DNA of 64,000 nucleotides. Origin: Trogon surrucura (lineage: Eukaryota; Chordata; Aves; Trogoniformes; Trogonidae). Both the position numbers and the translations under genes were made by a program. The first letter of the stretch is position 1, and every line of letters begins with the position of its first letter. Positions 23,295-36,404 of the stretch are shown one piece after another. A model generated the notes under the pieces. The model did no database searches. It was not told the DNA's origin and was given only the letters and a program-made list of their open reading frames with translations. The stretch lies in NCBI GenBank assembly GCA_020746105.1, contig CM036618.1, positions 95,102,122-95,166,121 on the forward strand, read 5' to 3'.

Positions 23295-23450
23295 GGACCA
23301 GCTGGGGTGAAGGGGCTGTTTTCACTATCAAATTGAAGGACTTGGAAAGATATACCAGGCACATATAGGGAAGACCCTGGATAGGTAGCAAAGGCTATGG
23401 AATGCTTGGAATGCAGTATCTCAGTTGATCAGGATAGCATATAAAATTTA
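23295..23450 (+). pseudogene. ERV capsid N-terminal remnant
   Basis: One plus-strand frame reads GVKGLFSL, then after a stop TWKDIPGTYREDPG, another stop, and VAKAMECLE. This pattern (hydrophobic plus FS, a Trp, REDP, VAK) lines up with the capsid N-terminus in the minus-strand ERV at 16649-16449. In-frame stops at about 23334, 23388 and 23440 show long decay. The rest of capsid is not recognisable. Confidence 0.7.
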
Positions 23451-23635
23451 GAGTAGCCATAAGGAGAGTGAAAAGGAAAAAAAACCCACCACAACCCAAC
23501 ATGCAGCAATGCAGCTGCAACAAGTCTAGATAACTAATAAAATCAGGGGACAGGGCTAAAAGACAAAGAGGTCTGTCAAATCTGTTGCCTTGCCAGGGAG
23601 GACCAAAGGAATCTAACCTGGCAGAGGCTCTGGTT

Positions 23636-23733
23636 AAAGCAAACCTAGGAAACAAAGACATTGGATTTCTAGCCCATATGGGGGCTACCCATTCTGTTTT
23701 GAATGCTTTCCCTTGTCACACCAACAAGGCATG
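23636..23733 (+). pseudogene. ERV protease active-site remnant with Asp to His
   Basis: A plus-strand frame reads NLGNKDIGFLAHMGATHSVL. This is the active-site region of a retroviral aspartic protease: the FL-x-x-x-GATHSVL surround is intact, but the catalytic triplet Asp-Thr/Ser-Gly is His-Met-Gly, with the His codon CAT at 23675-23677. A TGA stop follows at about 23731. The flap and C-terminal half are missing, and sequence passes to integrase within about 35 bases. This is the very segment that the minus-strand ERV lacks. Confidence 0.75.
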
Positions 23734-23768
23734 AGAAATAGTCAAAAACATTGAAGGAAATTATTTGA

Positions 23769-24005
23769 TTGGGTGTATCTTTAGCAGTTTTATTGGACAA
23801 TCAACCCCCTTTTATTGCGAAAACTGTGGAACTACTAAGTGAGGCACTATCTGTAGCCTGGGCATATCACACCTCCTATAGGCTGCACTCAAGCGTTAAA
23901 GTGGAAAGAATGAATTCTACTCTCAAACAAAAATCGACAAAAAAAAAAATCAGAGTCGAGCCTTGTGGGAAAGGTAATCTAAGTCTCTATGAGTTATTTT
24001 CTATA
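23769..24005 (+). pseudogene. ERV integrase core remnant
   Basis: The plus-strand frame, open from 23769 to 24029, carries the second half of a retroviral integrase core: LLDNQPPF, then WAYHTSYRLHSS and KVERMNSTLKQ. Asp (codon 23796-23798) and Glu (codon 23904-23906) are separated by 35 residues, matching the D-x35-E spacing of retroviral integrases. The usual Gly in DNGP is Gln and the Gly before KVERMN is Val. The zinc-binding N-terminus and the first catalytic Asp are deleted, so the remnant is not functional. The apparent start is a TTG at the deletion junction and not a genuine start. Integrase normally inserts proviral DNA into the host chromosome. Confidence 0.85.
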
Positions 24006-24029
24006 CTCACCAAATACTACTCGTATTAA

Positions 24030-25600
24030 TAAGCTTTAAAGGCTCTTTGCTTACAGACCATGCATGACTAAATATGAAGATCAACATGAACACTGACTGA
24101 CTTCTATAGACAAAAAAAGAGAAAGCCATCACCCCAAAATTGTTACTGCTATTACTAACTTTGTATTAGTATTCTACAGATTTTTAACTTTAGGAGCCAT
24201 TTAGGGACAGCCTCCCTCATGTTAGGACCTGCGACCACATTCAGCATAGCCTTGGACTGGATTAAGATAAAAAACCACTGGTCAAACAGTTTAAGAATTA
24301 TTGACACACAACACAAGAAAAAACATCAACTAACAACTGCCAAGAACAATGTCCAAAAGTCCTTTTTGTTTGAATTCCAATGGCGTTGTCCTCCATTTTC
24401 TTGCTGTGCCGGCAATCCTTCAGCATCCTCCATTTTCTTCAGCACAGTCCTTTGATGTCGTGCATTTTCTTCGGTGTTAGCAGTCCTCTCCTTGAAATGT
24501 TTTTCTTCTTACAGGTGTCCTTGCATCATCTTTCCTGCCAGAGTTTTATGATTAAAATGGTGAACACGCTTAACCGTAACCACACTAACTATTAACATGA
24601 ACAATCTTCAGAATATTTGACTGCAACAATCCCAACATTAACCATTGACACTGACAAAAATGAAACACATCCCCGATCAGGTTTACACACTTGTTTCTAA
24701 CACTGGATTAGGATTAGGATCAGGAGAAGGTTGTGGCCTGCCAAAACAACACAAACAAGATCACCTCCTACAAAAATCCCACAAATCATCGTCACAATGC
24801 CACAGTAAACAAACTAGAACAACCAACGCAAACGAAGCTGCTGTGGTCAAAGCAACAAAACCATACCTAGCTACCATCTCGGTGTCTGTCTTAGGCTTTT
24901 TCTCTAGGTCATAGCTGACGTTGCTTTGCCGCAGGAGTGAGGGTCTGTAGACGCAGCAAGAAAAGAGAATTCCACGCCCCTAACCCAAAGTGCTCGCGCA
25001 GTTTGGGCCTGACTCCCATTTTAAGGTTTTGTAAGTTATCAATAATATTTGGCTCTGTCAATTGATTAAACATAGCCTCACAAGGAGGAGTTTCTACAGT
25101 TATCAATACTAGTTGCTGCGTGTATAGAGACTCAAAATGGAAACCCTCTTGTAACGCTGAAGTGCTTGGCAATTAAAACTCACTCAAACCAGTTCGGGGC
25201 CGGATGGCAGACAGGAGCCGAGCCATCCGCAGTGACCCACAGTGCGCATACGCGAGGGAGAATTCAGCTGGGGGAAGCCAAGAAGACGATCGCCAAAAAG
25301 TCTTGCAGACCACCAACCCCTTTGGTAGCGCATGCACAGAAGGGTGTACACTGTGTCGGTAATTGTGGGAAAATAATATGAAGGTGTATGTATTAGAATA
25401 ACGTAAGCTTTGCTTACTGTAGATAACAATATGCATGCCAGGAGGATTTATTCCCAGTGACATTAAATAGCTTTTGCAGGACTCCTGGGCTATGTCTCCA
25501 TTCATAGGAAAGATTAAAGGAACAGTGGAGGTTCTGACAAGGTAAAACCCTGGAGTTGCTCTGAGGGTGTTATCTGCCATGGTAGGCTAGCGGCTATGGC
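24030..25600. other. Uncertain: possible env remnant and unclassified repeat-like DNA
   Basis: Near 24130-24165 one plus frame gives KLLLLLLTLY, which could be an env signal peptide, followed by stops. At 24389-24492 three imperfect copies of a CCTCCATTTTCTT phrase occur about 35-50 bases apart. Minus-strand frames of 88 codons (25172-24909) and 135 codons (25580-25173) overlap GC-richer sequence with retained CpG (GCGCATACGCG near 25243), which resembles ERV or LTR sequence in composition. I could not identify LTR ends or a family. No gene is claimed. Confidence 0.35.
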
Positions 25601-28600
25601 TAGATTTCCTACATAGGGAAAAAAAAAAAATAATTGTCCAGAGGCTTCAAAAGATCCTTGTTTAAATCTTACCTTTCCTGGCTATTCAAAGCCTGTTGCT
25701 CTCACCTGTCCTGGCTTTCTCATTCTCCAAACTCTAACCCTTGTGGGAGACATGACTCCCAGCTGCCACTGAGGTTGTGTGCATCCCCAAATTATTGCTA
25801 GCAGGATAATTCTACTGATGCACCGTCATTTATGCAAATCTTTTTGAATCCCCTTTTTCTTTCAGTCTTTTTTTGCCTTCATCTAACCCCTTTCCCTGAA
25901 ACAAATCCTAGTCATAGATTCTCTCATTGTCCTGCCCACATATCCACACCCTGCGTTGCTGGAAGAGGAGTTCTAGTGGTGTTCTCAGTTTGTTCTAAAG
26001 GAGCTTTTTGTCTCCAGTGTGAAAATCTTTCATGGCTTTCTCAAAAACCTAATTCTAATCTCTCTTGGAGACAGTGATATTTGACCCTCCAAAGTAGGAA
26101 TTCAACGCAGCTGCAGCACTTTTTCAAAACATTCTAGAAGATCTTTAATGAGACAAAAAGGTAGTCAATATTTGCTTTTTAGCTGTGTCATTATGCTTGC
26201 CCTATGACATCTGATGCAGTATATACAGACAAGTAAAAGCAGTCCCTAGCCCAAATAGTTTCATTTGAGTAGACAAGAAGAACACAGATGATGTGATTGA
26301 TTTTAACTGTCAAGGCAGGTTGACAAGAACAGAGTCTGGAGAAGAAATGACTGCAGATGTGCCTTGTTCACCACCACTCACAGAATGAAGAGCAGAGGCA
26401 TACATAAGGCCAGCCTCACCAGTTTCTTCCTCATACTGATCCTTCTCCACCTAGACATTTCTCCCAATTAGTCTGTATTGGTAAGCAATCTCTTCGGCAT
26501 CAAGCAGATTTTAGTAGCAATGAAAATAAACCCCTGAAATTAAAATGCACCCAGAAAAAGACTGATGCTGTATGCAGAAATAAGTGACAGCAGAATCATC
26601 TGGGCATGAATTACAACCTCACTTGGCAGCAATGGTAGGGGAGTGCAGCATCAATCAAAATGAGATGAGCCACGCCCCTTGGATCTGGCACTCCTGACAT
26701 GACTAGCTAGTGCCAGGCACAGCTAGGCAGACAGCCATTCTCCTAGTAATCCATTCCTGCTGAATAAAGCCTGTATCTGTAGGCTAATGGCTTGAAATTG
26801 CTCTGAGATTTAATAAAAGCTCTGAGGAGAAAGGGAAAATAATAGTAATTTAGATAAATGATAGGACTCTACCCAGAACAAAGGCACTTTAATACAAATG
26901 TGTTGCCATCAATGGTTGCGTGTGTACTCTGCTGTAATTAGACATTTTCTGCTAAGGCAACACAAAGCCAGCTGTTTGGCCCATTGTGTGTGGCTCTTTT
27001 CTGTAAGTCTCAGTTGCATATGCTAGTCATAAGGCACAGAAGACTGGTTTCATATTGAAAATATGAAAACATGCAAACACACACACACAAGAAGATGTCA
27101 GAGGGGACAATGAGCTGATTATAGAGTGCTAATAATAACAGCATAATTGCTAAATTACTGCCAGATGGACCAGGTACAGCTACTCATGAGACACCTGCTT
27201 TATTGGGGTGTGAAGCAGCTCCATCCAGACAGAATACAGCTGCAGTGTGGATGGATCCAGACAGCCGTGTTGGGAGAACACACATATTATGTCGATTAAG
27301 TACCAGACAAGTGTGGGGTGACCCATATCTGCTTTACCAAGTTTTAAAAGTCATTCCAGCATGGATGTTTCCTGTTGTGCTGGGTAAGTTCCACTGGCTA
27401 ATGCAGAGTCCCTGTAAAAACAATACTTTATTTTAGGGAGTGACGGTTTGAAATTGCAATGACTTATACAGAGCTTTGGAGGTTTACTGCATATAGGATA
27501 TAATTCATTTTGGCCTGAGTCATTGTCTGGTGTAACCTGTCAAAATTAATTTGATTTCTACCATCTGAGGATTTATCACTGCATAACTCTGAATATTATA
27601 GGACAGGGCTGATATAAGCAAGGTCTATCTAAATGCAAAAGGCTTAAATACACTCCTGAATACTGACAGCTTATACAGATATGTTGCATCTACTGTGTAT
27701 AGACTGTGTACAGAGATCCTGTGAACAGCATTGTTCAGCTGTTGTATATAACACAGCAACTACAGAGGAAAACATCTACAGAGTTCTTGAATATATCATG
27801 CTCATCCTTTGAATCCACTGTTCTAATGTCGGTGTTTGTGTAAAGGGAAATACGGATGTGGTGGAGGAAAGTCATACCAAGGTGAAAATACTCTCAGCAA
27901 ATTTTTGTTGTTAAGAGAACAATTTCTTTTCTCAAAATACATGCACAATTTTTGAGTTATTCCCTCTCAGATACCCTGAAATATATCAGTACTTATTTCA
28001 TTGATTTATACTGTTGCAACCTTCCTATCCTCAGAAGAGCAAATCCTGATTATCTGTGGTATAAGAAATGAGTCAGGTTTTCATGTGCTTTTCATTTTAT
28101 TTTCTTTATGTTTGAGTAATAAAGGAGGTATACAGTTATTGATATCATGTATAATGAAATGATGTTGTGAACATCATCCCCTCAAGTATCTATAGGGAGG
28201 ATAAGAGGGAACCAAAGTAGAAGCGTGGTTTATGTTCTTTACCACATGGATGCCAGACAGATGCTTTGAAACAAACAAATTCTAGTACTAATGGACTCTG
28301 TCACTTTGCACAGTAGGACAGGTGAGTGTCATGCACTGAAGTCAGGAAAATCATGGGACACTTTTTCCTCCATTTCTTTATTTTGCATTCTTTTCATTTT
28401 GCATCTAATCATTAAGAAGAGAATAATGAAGGGATAATGGTTACCGTTTTTAAGAAATGATTCTACAAATAAACCTTCCTTTTTTCGTGAATGTCACTTT
28501 ATCTCAGCACAGTAAGACCAAGTGACTGTCCAGTAATGCAGGGCTAGCCCACGAGGACCTTGGAGCCTGTGTATTTAGACCGTGTGTTCTACTTTTCCAG

Positions 28601-30880
28601 TCTTGCTGCGAATCATACTAGAGTTTAATTTAACTACTTGCTCTGAAGTGGAAATTTTCACTTAAGTGATAACCCAATAAAACTCACAACTAGAAGAATA
28701 AAAGTGATGCTCTAAGCAGTGGGAATCTGTCAACTATGAGATTACAGACCAGAAATTAAAGAAGTAAAGGATAAATGGACTGACATACAAATGACAAATT
28801 GGAGTGCATTTTTGACCTCAGCTACTGAGTATATGTGAAAACCTTATGAGCTGATTTTGGGTAGAATCTTATATGGAAATAGAATGGAACAGGATGAGCT
28901 GGGTAGGTATTAAAATAAATAAATTCCTTAGAAAGTGGCCAAGGTTAAAGTGACCCAGGAACTGGTGACCAAATGGCATTCAAGTGAATTGTAGTTAGCT
29001 AAAATCAAGGTTTATATCAAAGTTTTCAAGCACATTTACTGTTCCCATCTGACCATTTTTAGTGAGGCCATTGATCTCTGAAGGAGAGACTGCTGAAGGC
29101 TGAGTACTACACTTTTTGAAAGTGAAAAGGAAAAAAACCACACAAACCACCAACTCTGTTTTGTGTTCTCAAATGTTTTAATGTTGTACTGGGAGAAAGA
29201 AAGGAAAAAGCAAGGATAATGAAATGAGGGAATTCATAACAAAGCACAGTGATATCTATTGTTTTACGCAATGGTTTAATTGACATATTACCTTCCTCTT
29301 GGTGGCATCTTATTTGTCCTCCTATCATAGCCACCTCATAAGCCTGCAGGTAAATCCTTATGGTGCATATCTGACTCTACTGTATTATTTCTTCTTGAGT
29401 GTGAAAAAGAAAAAAGCCCCATGTTATGCAGAACTGAGAAATAGAAGAGCAATAGTTCACCTGTGTGTAGCTCACAGCTAGTAGCTTTACTGGCTATGTG
29501 TCATAATTTTATAGTGATCACCACAACAGCAGGCATTCTTAGTGTAGTATTATTATAAACCTTCTGCAACTGCCAAAGTATTAAAAACCATTCCTCATAT
29601 AAGAAGAAGAAAGGAGGTGGGGCAAGTTATAGTCCTAACTGAATCATCTGTTAAAATCTAAACTTTCCTGGCAGTTACTTGCAACGTAATCCTGAAGTCT
29701 CTCAATGCTTCCTTTTCTGTCATTTCCACTATGCACACAGTGATTCATACCTTTACACTTTTATGATTTCAGTAAGTGCTTGAGTATCAATTTGCCTATC
29801 TAAGCTTCTGAATCTGACCTTCTGGATGTGGTCCGAGCACGCTGAAGGAACAACTAACACGAAGAAATGGCTTCCTGAGTCTTAGGTGAAACCTCCAGCT
29901 GTTGCAGCACTTTACCCGTAGTTTGTCAAACAGGGGCTCATATACTTCTTCAATCTATGTTATGATAAAGATTTTAATGCAGAGCCCTCCAGAAGGTTTG
30001 CAGAATCCTGCTGTGTGGGATATTCTGAGTCCTAGTGCTTCATCACAATTCCTCCTCTTTCAGTAAAGCAGAGTCTGTGTTTGGGAATTTTGCTTGAGAT
30101 GGGACTCCAGAAGTCACATAGCATTGCGCTGATCACTAATACCCCTAATGCTTCCTCTTTGTGATGCTGGCTCCAAGTGCTTGTCTGATGGATTGAAATG
30201 GATGTGGCTGTAGGAATTTATTTTTTTCCAGTAAACAAGATTTGTCTCAATGATGAAGTTGGAAAGTGCTTAGAAGTTAGTTGTTCTCCCTAAACATGGC
30301 CTAATAACCATCTTTACTCAAAAAGGAAAGTCGGAGAGAAGACAGACACCACTTCTTTGCAGAAACCTTAACACTGTTGATACAAATGAAGGATCAAAGA
30401 AGTCATAACAAAATTTGTCCATAGTGGATTTTAGGGGGATATTTATATGTAGACAACCCTAGTCTGTGTATGAAAAGTTATATGCTGATATTTGTTTAAT
30501 AAGTTTTGCCTGTGGCTTTGGATTAAGTACAAAAAGCTTTGTTGTTAAAAGATTTTGAATGATACCTACAAGCTACCCAAGGTGAGAGTTAACTCACACA
30601 ATACTGTCTTACCAAGGGTTCTGCAAAATCAAAGGAACATGTGAAAAGGACTCCATTCATAGACCAGTGTCACAGGATCATCCATAAGGAGGTGTTCACT
30701 GAGGCCAATAAAAAAGTTTTGGGGGAAGCCTGCATAGAGACCTTAGAGAATATACCTTTGTCGATGTTTTTAGTCAGTGTGTTATCCCAACCAACCATGT
30801 CCCTGTGTTCAATCTCTCCTTTGCCATCTGTCTTATCCCCTGGTTCTGCCCAGAGCAGTGGTAGGGAATGAGAATTTCAT
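25601..30880. other. Unique AT-rich non-coding sequence
   Basis: No gene, ERV or LINE sequence is recognised. Frames are short and featureless. A short CA repeat lies at 27076-27089. Nothing else stands out. Confidence 0.65.
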
Positions 30881-30968
30881 GATCACAGAATGTCAGGGGT
30901 TGGAAGGGACCTCGAAAGATCATCTAGTCCAACCCCCCCTGCCAAAGTAGGATCACCTAGAGTAGATA
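30881..30968 (-). mobile_element. CR1 LINE 3' fragment (minus strand)
   Basis: TCACAGAATGTCAGGGGTTGG leads into the characteristic antisense CR1 3' UTR (GGAAGGGACCTCGAAAGATC, then CATCTAGTCCAACCCCCC and CTGCCAAAG). Only about 90 bases of the 3' end remain, a typical 5'-truncated CR1 insertion in bird DNA. Confidence 0.85.
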
Positions 30969-33900
30969 TTCCTCCTAACAATCTGACAGAAATATCATTA
31001 ACAACTCAATGCCGTGTAATTCTGTGGCAGTTTTCTGTTGATTCTGTAAAAATACAGAATTGGTTTTAATTTCTGTAAAACTTCAATGGCTTTATCCCTG
31101 GTAAATTCTACAGAGATTTTCCATGGTAAGAGCAACATTGTGATAAGCTTATAAAACAAAGGCATCAGAATGCAGCCAATTTTTGTTCATACTCTCAGCT
31201 GTTCAATTGTCTTGATAGAGTAAAGGAGCCATTCTCAGTTTATATCTTGCCAGGGCTAAAATATGGCATTACAAAGCAAAGAACAGAAAATTATAGTGCC
31301 ATCTTTCAGGAAAGATGCATTGGTAATAATTCCTCATACTTTTATGGCTGCAAAAAAGACATGATTGAGGAGTAAATTCTGGTGTCCTGGCAAGATCACG
31401 ATTTTAACACAACATACCCACTGCACTCATGTAGGCTTTTCCAGCAGTTTCAGTTGTGAAGTCCATGCTTGTATTTGCTCTAAATGGATATGTAGTGTTG
31501 CTTTGCACCATTCCAGAGCTGACTGCATTTTTGTGGTGAAATCTATGTGGTTTCACATACAGCTAGATTCTGCCTTGGTTACCTCAGAGGCACTTTTTTC
31601 CACAGAGAAACTGGCACTTTTCCTCCAATGAAATCAGAACTGCTGCTGGGCTTTCCTTTTTCAGCACTTGAGCACTTTCTGGGGTTGGTGTAAGGTATGT
31701 GTCTGTGAAGGAAGGCCTCAACTCATCCTTCATCTTTTGTGTAGCAGCTGTGTGGGTGAGGAGAGACAAGAGTTTGGGATCCTGGTCAGTCTCAAAAAAA
31801 TGTGTGAGAAGCACCTTGCTGACTTTCTCATATCGTGCGTGGAGCCAGGTGCTTCCCTGCTGAGTTAGAATCTAACACCTGCTTTGTGAATCAGTTCAAT
31901 CCTGCAAAAATGCGTAGAGCTGAGGGAAAAAAAAAAAAAAGAAAAAGGAAGAAAAAAAATAACCCTGCAAAAGATAGGTGATATCTCTACGTATTTGTTA
32001 CTTATTAGTACTACCGTGAAAAAGCATCAGCAAGCTCTGCTTTTCTACTTGTTAATTTCTCCGTTCCCACTTTTTGTCGAGGATCTCAAATGACTGAACC
32101 TTTCAGCAGAGAGCTTTGGGCTTCATTCCCCACTGATTGCTAGTGTAATTGCCTTCCAGCCCTGGACACAGGAGAAGCAGCTTGGCATGAGGACCCAAGG
32201 GCTTGAAAAGCCAAAGATAATGATGACAACCACATTGGTGCTGAAAACAGGATGTTGTTAAGATGATGTTCCCAGATGTTGTTAAGAGCACTAGAGTTCA
32301 GTTTGACTCCGCTTCTCAGATGCAGCCTTCCTCAGAGATGATGCAAGTGTCTTTATCTGGACAAAGAATCTCTTCCCCTCATGACAAAAATGACATCAAT
32401 TTCAACGTGTCTTATTAAGAGCACAGCTTCCAGCCCAAGAAGACATGCCTTTATGAAGAGAGGTTGTCATGGTGCTGTATGCAGTGCCTAGAAATCAGAA
32501 TTGCTGAGGATTTTTTGTAGCTAAAATGGACAAGAACTCACACACTCCCTCATTACTTCTCATCTGCTTGTCAGCCTGGGGTTGCAGACTGAAGGAGCAG
32601 AAACGTCAGACTTAGAAGCCTAGAGATGCTAATGGTAAATTGCAATATACCGTGATTCTTGTACAAAAGATAAACACTTGTGGCATCAAAAAGCAGAGAA
32701 AAACGAGAACTGCAGCAGATGTGCCTTGCAATAGTGTGGGTTTGGGAGAAGTCACAATGACACCACTAGTGGTACTGAAGCGTGTCCTAACTGTGTTCTG
32801 TAGCACTGGGATTTGTTGAGGCAGGTACAGCCAGCACCAGCAGCAAGAAGAGCTGTCAGCCAATCTCTTTCTCTAGTGTGGCTGGGAAAAGGTTCAGCCT
32901 CCCTGAGGAGAGGACACACACTTGGAAATGTTCAGCTGGGCTCCATGATGCCCTGCTGCCATGGGTTCATATAAACAATAAAGCAGAGGTGCCACATATG
33001 TGACTGTTCCAGTGCTGCTACCAGATCCAGCCAGGGCACTAAAAGGGCGACCCCCTAACCTGAAAGGGAATTGAGAGTGACAAGGTATCTCCAGGGAATG
33101 CAAAATAGGGGTCTTGCTCCAAGCATTTTTAAATATTGACTCTTTGGGCATCAGAAAATGTGGAATTAGTTTAAAAACAACAACATTTTGTTAGAGTAAT
33201 TTGGCTAGTATTATTCATTGTCTGTATTATTCATGTTACAGTTCATGTTTTCAAGGTTTGGGGAAGGGAGTACACGACACAATATTCATCAACAGGGAGG
33301 ACTAAATGTCTATTATTTTTCACATGCTTAAATGTTTGGATCATCAGAAATTTCCTGATCCTGGTCTATGGGTCAAAGAACAAATTTTTAGTGTTTTTAG
33401 GAAAAAATTTATAATTACATTTTTTTAGTCTGCAAAAAATTATTATGGAAGAAAACAAAGGTGATGGTTGGATATTGAATAGATATCCAGAGCAGATAAA
33501 AGCTGAATGACAGACCTTTGTACAGCTGATAGAAAACAGTGTGAAGGAAAACAGAGATGTAGTCCTACATCTATCAGAGCTTCAGAGAGGAGTGCTTAGG
33601 CTGAGGAGCAACTCTAAAATGTGGAAGATCAGAAAAGTTACTGTAATGGAAACATAGTGAGTAATTGCTGTCCTGGAGAATGAGGCTTCCAAAATGTTTC
33701 AGATGAGGCCAGGCAAAGCCTACCAGGAGATCCTGGAGCTTCCCTTGTCTCTAAAAAGAGAAACAGAATTGTTGCAATATTGTACACAAGTTAGTTCCCA
33801 GTGATTGTGTGTGCTGGCATTGCACCTGTGTGTTAGCAACAGCCCTAAAAACCCTAAAGAACTAGTGTTAGAAAGACATTTGGTGCAGAGTGTTAGTCCT

Positions 33901-36404
33901 GTCTTTTAGGCACTGGAGATTTACGTCTTAGTCTCACTCCTTAGTCGTTTGGTTTTTTTTTTAATAACACTGGGATTACATGTTGGTTGATCCAAGCAAG
34001 TGCTATTCCTAGCTGAATTTCTGACTGCCCAAATTTGCAAGAATTTATCTCCTGTTTCATTCAAAGGTGTTTTTTTCCTCTGGTAGCAGATCATTCAGCA
34101 TTCTGCACTAACCTCATATAAACAAAGAATACAAGCATAATTCTAATAAGTAAACATCTGAGTTGTGACTGCTTTACTGCAGTTCAGTAACTGGGAGAAA
34201 TCTCTGATTGTACTCTCCCTTCAACCAATAATAAAAGGGTTGGAAGAAGATTATAAGACTAAGGGGATGGATAAAAAATTTAAAATATTGATTTTTACAA
34301 AAATGTGGCAAATTTTTTGAGGGATTTAGTAATGCACAGATTTTACTCAGAGGAAGACCAACACACTCTTTTTTTTCTGTGTGTGCATATATAATTCTCT
34401 CTTTTCTTCTTTCCTTTTTACCTGAATTCTAGGTAAAGTTCTCTGCAGGATTTAGATAAAATTCTTGTGGTGTATTTTGGAACAGACTACACAGCATCCA
34501 CATAAAAGTCCATTACTCACCTTTGCAGCCCTCCTCCAATTTACCAGCTATGGTAATGTGTTGTGTGTTAAGTGTCATCTGTTTGTGTGGTGTGGTTTTT
34601 TTCTTTAAAAAAAGAATAAACTGAATTGAAATTGATCAAAATTAGCAGCAACTGAGATAAGTAGAATATCTAGAATTGAATTCTGCCTTATTATTTCCTG
34701 TAAGTGTCCTATGAGTCCTTTTTTTTTTTTTCTTTTTATGAAAGATAAAAAACCCCATAGTTTTCAAGAAGTCTTTGGTGTTTATTTTATTATGAAGATA
34801 AGAACAGCTGAACATGAGGCAATACAGCAAGAATTTTAGGTAGAATTAACTGAGAATCTTTCCAGTTGCTGATACAGATGTTGGATGAGAATTCTTCGTA
34901 ATGTGATTCAAAACTTCTCATGAGAATTCCAGTTTGGTCACAAGACTTTTCTTTCTTGATGAAGAAAACAATGAAACTCCCTGCTTGCTTGCTTGCTTGC
35001 TTGTGAGTCAAACTCTTGTTCCTACAAGTGGAACACGAGGGAAGAATGGCAATTTGCAATATGCCAGCATGCTATACGCTCAGCTGATTATAAATGTGTG
35101 TATTTTTCTCTTCTATTAAAATTTTCTGAGGATAAATATCTCTTATGTTTAACAGAGCTGAAGTTTGTGATGATCCAGCCTTTAAAATGCTGTGATCCTC
35201 TAAGGGATACATGACTTTTGTTGGTATAATAATAACTGTGAGTCCTATGTCTAATACTTCTAAAATCCTGACACTGGCAAACCAGCGAGGTCAGTCAGTT
35301 TAGGATTGATAATAATTCTGTGTAAATGCTTTCTGAATTATGAGTTTTCTCCGTAAAGAGATTTATTTAAAGATATTGCATTTAATTTACCTGAAGTAAT
35401 TATAAATACCAATGCAAAACATACCTGGCTTGGAGAAAAGGGGAATTGTTGTGATGTGAAACAGGTGAGAAGGATGTTTTAGTCCAGACTCGATGTCTTG
35501 TGTCTCTGTAAGTGCTCCAATGCAAGTTTAAAATTTGTACTGGTGATGGATTCCAAATGTTCAAGAGAAATGAACAGAAAAAGAAAAAGTGAAGAAGGAC
35601 TGATAAGTAAAATAAACTATAAGGAACAACCTGTGATTATATCACGGGATTAGTATTCAGGAGATCTGACTTCTTTTTAGAGCCTGGCAACAACTGTGCA
35701 ATTTAAATATAGGTAAATAATTTTCCCCAGTACTAATGTCAAGAATAAGGCTTTAGAGAGTTGCTAAGAGTCTTAAGAAATTGCTTTTTATAAAGAATAT
35801 GAATGCCATGAATGGGAGTCTCACTTTATGATATAAAGATATGATAACTGGAATTACAGAACTAAAACAGTAAAATGTGTGTACTGATAGTCAGATTTAA
35901 CTGTTGTACAGATAGTGCTTCTTTTTCCTAATATTGGTTCTATCAGCCACAGCACATTCTTCTGAATTCCTACCCAAATGCAGTATTGAGAATAATACTT
36001 AGTGAGAAAAAATGGAGGACTTCAGCTTTTAATTACTTATGAGTCTGTTGGCAACAGGTCAACTAGTTCAAGGTTCCCATGCTTCTTATCTCTGATAAAG
36101 AACCTTAGGATTCCTGCTGACCCAAGAAATCTCTTCATTACTCCTCAATGCAATGAAATAATAGCAATGAAGCAATGAGTAAGTCAGCACCGCCCCAGTT
36201 CCTAGGGCAGAAGACAAACAATCACACAGATTTCTTCCCAGATAGATTATCCATCCTAAGTAAATATTTCCTCTCCTGTACCTTTGTTCTTTCTAGCAGC
36301 TGAGAAGGGTAATTAATCTTGGAGGTACTATTGCTGGAACCCAGAAACAGCTTGTTATGTCCTCTGAATGTCAGACAATTAAGATCTGTCAGTCTAAAAC
36401 GACT
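30969..36404. other. Unique AT-rich non-coding sequence
   Basis: No gene is supported. Low-complexity tracts include an A-rich tract at about 31926-31962 and a TGCT tetranucleotide repeat at 34982-35003. Open frames up to 89 codons look random. Confidence 0.65.
34982..35003. repeat. (TGCT)n microsatellite, about 5.5 units
   Basis: Perfect TGCT repeats, TGCTTGCTTGCT and onward, ending TTGTGAG. It is a candidate length-variable marker with no other role evident. Confidence 0.8.

Larger units (their letters stand above)
22569..24300 (+). mobile_element. Second decayed class I ERV, plus strand
   Basis: On the plus strand, remnants of capsid (23295-23450), protease (23636-23733) and integrase (23769-24005) appear in retroviral order, with large deletions between them. 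Possible env signal-peptide sequence follows near 24130-24170. The capsid part is homologous to the minus-strand ERV at 16.4-16.65 kb, so the same domain is present twice and the two elements are independent, in divergent orientation. Reverse transcriptase and RNase H are deleted: only about 35 bases separate the protease and integrase remnants. Stops occur in every domain except the short integrase frame. The element ends are uncertain. Confidence 0.75.

Noticed and set aside
23002..23391. 129-codon minus-strand frame
   Set aside because: Antisense to the capsid remnant of the plus-strand ERV.
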